A stretch of DNA of 6,649 bases from Anaerolineales bacterium. Its GTDB lineage: Bacteria > Chloroflexota > Anaerolineae > Promineifilales > Promineifilaceae. The first letter of the stretch is position 1. Every line of letters starts with the position of its first letter. The notes below the pieces were generated by a model. It saw nothing but the letters and a program-made list of their open reading frames with translations. It was not told the DNA's origin and did no database searches. Positions 1-6,000 of this stretch are shown in pieces. The stretch lies in NCBI GenBank assembly GCA_020432595.1, contig JAGQGA010000306.1, positions 1 through 6,649 of the forward strand, read 5' to 3'. The translations under genes were made by a program, and so were the position numbers.

Positions 1-1
1 T

Positions 2-94
2 GTCAGTGCCGATCCGCTCGACCCCGATAGCGATGACGACGCACTGACCGATAAGCAAGAGCGCATCTACGCCTATAACCCCAATGTGGCTTCA
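2..94 (+). other. TSP3-like acidic calcium-binding segment
   Basis: Residues 1-31 contain an aspartate ladder (D4, D7, D9, D11, D12, D13, D17) followed by a Lys-Gln-Glu stretch and a Tyr-Asn-Pro-Asn end. This resembles bacterial thrombospondin type 3 repeats, whose consensus is D-x-D-x-D-G-L-x-D-x-x-E and then an N/D-P-N turn. Such segments bind calcium and act as stiff spacers in exported proteins. Only the end of the segment may be in the window; more repeats could lie upstream. Confidence 0.6.
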
Positions 95-3000
95 ACGCTC
101 AACGTGCTGTCGCTGGACGCAACGATTGAATCGGCCAACAGCCATTTGCCCTATGTGTCGCCCGGCAGCGTGGTTAACTACACGGCCGTTGTGACCAATG
201 AACTGACCTTACCCTATGCGCGTGGCTTAGTAGAAACGGAACTGCCGCTCGACAATGTATTACGTTACCAGGCTACTGAAGCGATTGCCCCACAAACGGC
301 CGTTACCATCAACGGCTCCGTCGGCCTAACAGAAGCCGGTCTCAACAGCACCGGCCCGATCAACATGGCAATCCGCGCCGGAGCCAAGATAGACGACCCC
401 ACCGACCGCGTTGTGTGGCTCCATCTCAACGACAATCCGGGCAGCACCACCTTCGCCGATGTCTCCTTCCGGCAAAACAACGGCAGTTGTAGCGGGGCAA
501 GTTGCCCCATCGCCGACAATCTACAGCTCACCTTTGACGGTCACGACGTGGTTGTCGTGCCAGACAACAGCGATTTGGATCTATCACAGTTCACGCTATC
601 GCTGGCAATCAAACCGACAACAGCCAGCCAATTTGGCACGCTGATCAGCAAAGGGGCTGACTTCTACGTCAATCAAAACTACTTCCTCGCCTACAACAAC
701 GGCCGAATTACCTTTGTTGCCTCCAATAGCTGTGGCGCGTCAAACGGCATTGTGGAAAGCGCGTCTGGATCTATACCGCTGAACGCTTGGAGCCACGTCA
801 CCGCTACCTACGACGGGTCAAGCTTGGCACTGTACATCAACGGCAAGCTGGTTGGCTCGCAGGTGTATAGCGGTGCGCTCTGCAACAACAATGAGCCGGT
901 GCTAATTGGTTCGCTCAAGGCCGATGGATCCGGCACGCAAGGCTTTGTCGGCCAAATGGACGAGGTTGAGATTTACCCAACGGTGCTGGATGCGGGGACG
1001 ATCCTTGACCGCTACGCCGCGCCACTGCTGCAAGTGAACATGCGCGATGGCAGTACGTGGGGCAGTGACGACGTGAGTTGCAGCAGTGCAGCGTGTCCCT
1101 CCGTCGGCAACGGCGGCGCGACCTTCAATCAGGTCAATAATCTGACAGCCGTCGCCCCCGATTTATCGGGCGATGCGTTTGCCTTTGCGACGTGGATTCG
1201 GCCGCAAACGCGAACCTATCCCTTTAGCAACGCTTCGGCGACGGCGCATGGCAAATGGACAGATGCGGATTATCAGGGTGTTTTTGGCTATCAACCGATA
1301 CCGGGCGGTAAGACGATCTTCCCCAGTTTGTTTGTGGGGAGCAACGGCCGTTTACGCATGATCTGGGGCGACGGCACAACCACCTGTGAAGTCGCCAGTG
1401 CCAACAGTGGCGTGGTGGCCGTCAACAACAGTTGGCAGCACCTCGCCGTCAGCTACGATGGCTCCGTCCTCACTTTCTATGTCAACGGTGCGCCGATTGC
1501 GGGCGGCACGACGGGCAGTTGCGCCGCCGTGATCCCACCCAATGTGAGCAATTTCTATATCGGCCGGCCGAATGATTTTGGCTATCTCTACTTTAACCAG
1601 ATGTCGTTTACAAACTTGAAAGATGCCGCTGGTATCGGCCAGAAAGCGGAGATGCGCCTCAATTTCAATAGCGACGCCTCATCTGGCAACCTTGCCTGGA
1701 GCAATTTGAGTAATGGAACGAGTTCGTGGGCGTTGGGAAAAACGGCCGTTGTCAACGACACCAACAACGCCTGGTTCCGCGTCTGGGACAATCGGGATGG
1801 GGGTTGTTTTATCACCTGCCCCGAAGATGAAAGCAGTGACACCAACTACGATCAGGATACGGGCAAAAAAGATACCAGCATCACCCAAATCACCGGTATC
1901 CGCAACACTACCTACCTCGGCGAGCAAAGTAGTGCGGTGTCCATGCCCGCCTGTGGCTCTCTCTGCTTGCCCAACATCATCGGCTCCATGACTTGGTCAA
2001 ATTACAACGATTTCTTTAAGGGTACGCTCGACGATTTCCGCGTCTATGGCTACGCCCTCACTTCGTCGGCCGTCGAAGACATCTATCGTTCTACCAGCAC
2101 CGCCCTCGACTTAACCTTCGACGAAGCACCCGGCTCTTCCCTCTTTGCCGACCAGTCGGGCAACGCCGTCACCGTCTCCTGTAGCGGCGACAGTTGCCCC
2201 ACCAGCGGTGTTCCTGGCCGCTTCAATCAGGCACTGGACTTTGATGGCGTGGACGATTACCTAACGATTAGCGCATCTTCCACCGCGATGGGTACATCCT
2301 CCGGCAGTTTTACGGCGATGATGTGGGTGAAGCCCGAAAGTTTAGTCGGAACTGGCGATGGCGACAATCCTCTGCTTGAAGTCGGCAGTTACTATTTAGG
2401 GTTGCTTAATGGCGGCCGTCCCGGCGTGTCTGCCTATCGTTGGACCGACAATTACAACCTTTATAACAATGTCGGTCGTTGGTATCACATCGCCTATGTG
2501 TTTGAGAATGGCATCTACACCTTCTATGTCAACGGACAAAACAAAGGAACAACCAGTTATGGTCTGCCGGGGGCGAGAAACAGCTTGCGGATTGGCTCTA
2601 ATGGTTCGCGCTACTTTAATGGCGTGATGGACGAGTTGACGGTTGTCAAACGCGCCCTGACCGCCAGTGAAGTACAGGCGTATTTTAACCGCGTTCCGGC
2701 GATCAACTTGCATCTGGATGAAGGATTAAAAACCAACAACGGGGTCGTTGCCAATCAGGGCATTCGCTCTTTCGTGGACGATTCCGAAAGCCGCTATGTT
2801 GCGACCTGTACCACTATCGAAAATTGCCCCGACGCAGGCGACAAAGGCCAAATGCGCGAAGCGGTCACGTTTGATGGCAACGATACGTTGACGCTGGCAC
2901 AAACAACCAACCTCGAGCTAACCAACTTTAGCGTGGGGATGTGGGTGAAGCCAACGCAAACAACCCCCACGCGGCAACGGCTGGCGACCAAGAGCAATGG

Positions 3001-6000
3001 CAATTTCCTCGACAGTAATTTTGAGTTGCGGTTGGCGGAAAACAGCCTAAACGTCGTTTTTGAGCGGCAATATAACTGCCTCAGTAGCGACAATCGGCAT
3101 TCGGTCACGGCCAACATTCCGCTCCTTGAAAATCAGTGGAACCATGTGCTGGCAACCCACGACGCGGCCAATCAACAGATGCAGATTTACATCAATGGGG
3201 CGTTGGCTGGCACGACCAACACCGGTGTCAGCACCGTTTGTACCGCCGCCAACCCGATCCGGCTCGGCGCAGGGTATCACGGCGGTATGGATGAGGTCAT
3301 CATTGCCCCGTCGGTGCTGAGTGCCAGTGCGGTGGCGGATCTCTATAACTATCAGGCTGCATGGTATGATGTGATTAGTCAACATTCGCTCTACATTGAT
3401 GCTGATTTGCCGACGGTGGATTTGAGCAAAACGGCCGTTATTCTCAACACCGCCCAAACCGTCCTCTACATTGGTGCCGACGATGCCACCAGCCCCGTCA
3501 CCAAGGTTGAATACCGTATCAACGGCGGCAGTTGGCAGGAGGCAACATCGGCCAACAATCAGGCGGCTAACAGCGGTGCCTGGCTTTTCTACTTCCAGCA
3601 AAATAGCGGCACCTACACCCTGGATGCCCGCGCCACCGATGCGGGCGGCAACGTCTCGGCCATTGCTTCAACAACCATCGTGGTTGATGGGCAAGCCCCG
3701 ACGATAACAATCAGCAACAGTTCGGCGGTTGTGCAGGCAATTGATAGCGTGGCTTTGAGCGGAACGGCCGTTGACAGCCAAAGCGGCGTAGCGAATAACG
3801 TCGTCGTCCGCACCCTCGACTGGCAAAATGAACCAGTCGGCGGCAATCTGTTCGCGCCGCTTGATGCGACAGGCAATTGGCAAATCAGCCAACCGTTTGA
3901 AACAGCCCCATACGGCAGCTACGCCGTTGTGGCGACGGCCGATGATGCCGTTGGCAACAGCACCACCGTCACCCAAATAATCAACTTGGATGGTCTGCCA
4001 CCTTACGCGGACATAACGCGAAGTGACAACTATTTCGTGACGACCGACGGCGAATTTGTGACCGGTGTAGCCGGTGAACCGCCCTACCCAGCAGACGGCC
4101 GGACGCTGCACCTGCACTTTGAAGATGGCCCAGGGCTGTGGGTGGATGGCTCAAAAACAAAGTTTGAGATGCAGTGTGTGACCACAGCCTGCCCCACCAG
4201 TGGCGTTGCCGGGCAGCGCGGCACGGCCATCACCTTTGATGGCGTGGATGATGTGCTGCACTTTGGCGGCAATGAGGCGATTACCACCACCGTGACGGCT
4301 GGGCAACTGGGTTTGCTCGACGGCAGCTTCACCGTCATGGCCTGGGTCAAGGCAGACGATTGGACGGGCAGCTTCCCGATTCTGGGCAGTTCACCCACCA
4401 CACCCGGTGAGGGGCTGTTGATTGGTTTGGAAAACGGCCGTTCTATCCTTGGCTACGGCGGCGACGACACCACCATGACCGATGCCATTCCCACCGGCGA
4501 ATGGGTTCACCTGGCATGGCGTTTCGATGCCGAGGCCGGTGAGCGCAGCTTCTTTGTCAACGGCGTCGCCGTTGGCGACTCATCAACGGGACACAGTGCG
4601 CTTGCAGCCGAAGATGAGATTGAGCTAGGCCGCGCCCGTGGCAGCCGCTACTATGGCGGCTCGCTGGACGAACTGGTCGTTTATGGCTCTTCGCTCGATG
4701 CCGAGACAATTTACGACATTGCCCATCCGGTCAACAGCACTGTCAGCGCGTTGAGCCTGCGTATCCGCAGCTATGAAGAGCGGGATGCCGGGCAATTTGC
4801 CGGAACATGGCATACTGTAACGCTAGACACCGCCAACGCGCCATTTACCACTTGGCAATATGTTTTACCAACCCTGCCACAAGGTTCCTATAAGATCGAT
4901 CTGTTGGTGACGGATAGCAGCGGCAACAGCAGCTTTGTCGAAGGTGCTTGGGATCTGGCTGTCATCGAACCCGATGTGGCCGTCTCGAAGCAGACAGATG
5001 CCACGCTGGTCGAGTTGGGTGATCCCGTTACGTTCACCATCCATTACACCAATAACACGCTCGCCCCCGTATCTGGGGTCCTTCTGCACGAAGTGGTGCC
5101 GATTGATTCCAGCTTTAACGCCGGATTGAGCGATGTGGGCTGGAACTGTACGCCCGATGGTTCGGCGGGAAATGAATGTACATTGACCGTTGGGGCAATG
5201 GCTGCCGGAGAGAGTGGCTCGGCCACCTTTGCCGTCACCGCCGCCAATACGTGGTCAGCGGGAACAACGACCATCTCCAATACTGTCACCATTGACGTGG
5301 ATGGTGAGGACAACAATCCGGCCGACAATGTTGGGTCTGCGGAGGCACCGATTAACGGCGGCGTTGATTTGGCGGTCTCCATTGTCAGTGATGGCAACTC
5401 GCTTTATTACGACGATTTGCAACCGATGCCCGTTTATACGATTACCTACAGCAATTTGAGCAGTGATCAAACGGCCGTTGCGGAACTGGTTGAGCCGCTG
5501 CCACCCGGCGTCCAGTCCAATTTCACCAACTACCTGACGGGCTGGCGCTGTGACAGCATCTACACGGGCGGCATCTGTACCTATCAACTTGGCGAGGTGG
5601 CACCCGGAGCGAGTGGTATCATCACGTTTACCTTCTCACCCAGCTTTATGCCGCCGCCTGCTAACGTAGTGACCAACACCGTGTCCATCCGTGACACCAG
5701 TGGCGTTACCGACTTTAATCCGGCGAATGATTCCGCGTCAGTGACAACCCCGTTTGTTTTGGACTTTGATATTGTGCCATCACAGGAAGCGGTCATTGTG
5801 AATGAGGGAGAAACGGCCGTTCTTGCCGGCACCGTTGTTGATTCATCAGGTGCCTGGTCAATGCTCTTCCCCGGCCCCTCGGTTGGCGCGATAGCTCAGG
5901 ATGAAATCAATCTGACGTGGACATGGACGTACACCACGACAGACGGGCCGGATGAATCGCAAATGGTTGATCTTGTGGGCATCTTTAACGAGGGTGGTGT

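Noticed and set aside
1713..1991. Plus-strand open frame of 92 codons in another phase, rich in Pro, Thr and Ser
   Set aside because: It is embedded in the degenerate LamG-like unit in a different frame; composition is typical of an out-of-frame reading and there is no start context.
3047..3601. Longest antisense open frame, 184 codons on the - strand
   Set aside because: It lies opposite LamG-4 and Ig-like domain 1, which read cleanly on the + strand. The product has no recognisable domain and no convincing ribosome binding site was seen. It is best explained as codon-bias shadow of the sense gene.
3668..4117. Antisense open frame of 149 codons
   Set aside because: It overlaps Ig-like domain 2 fully on the opposite strand and its translation looks like no known family; a shadow frame.
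407..4723. Glycoside hydrolase or sialidase activity suggested by the concanavalin A-like fold
   Set aside because: No catalytic Glu/Asp pair in a known glycosidase motif and no separate catalytic domain are visible; the copies have the motifs of binding-type LamG domains.
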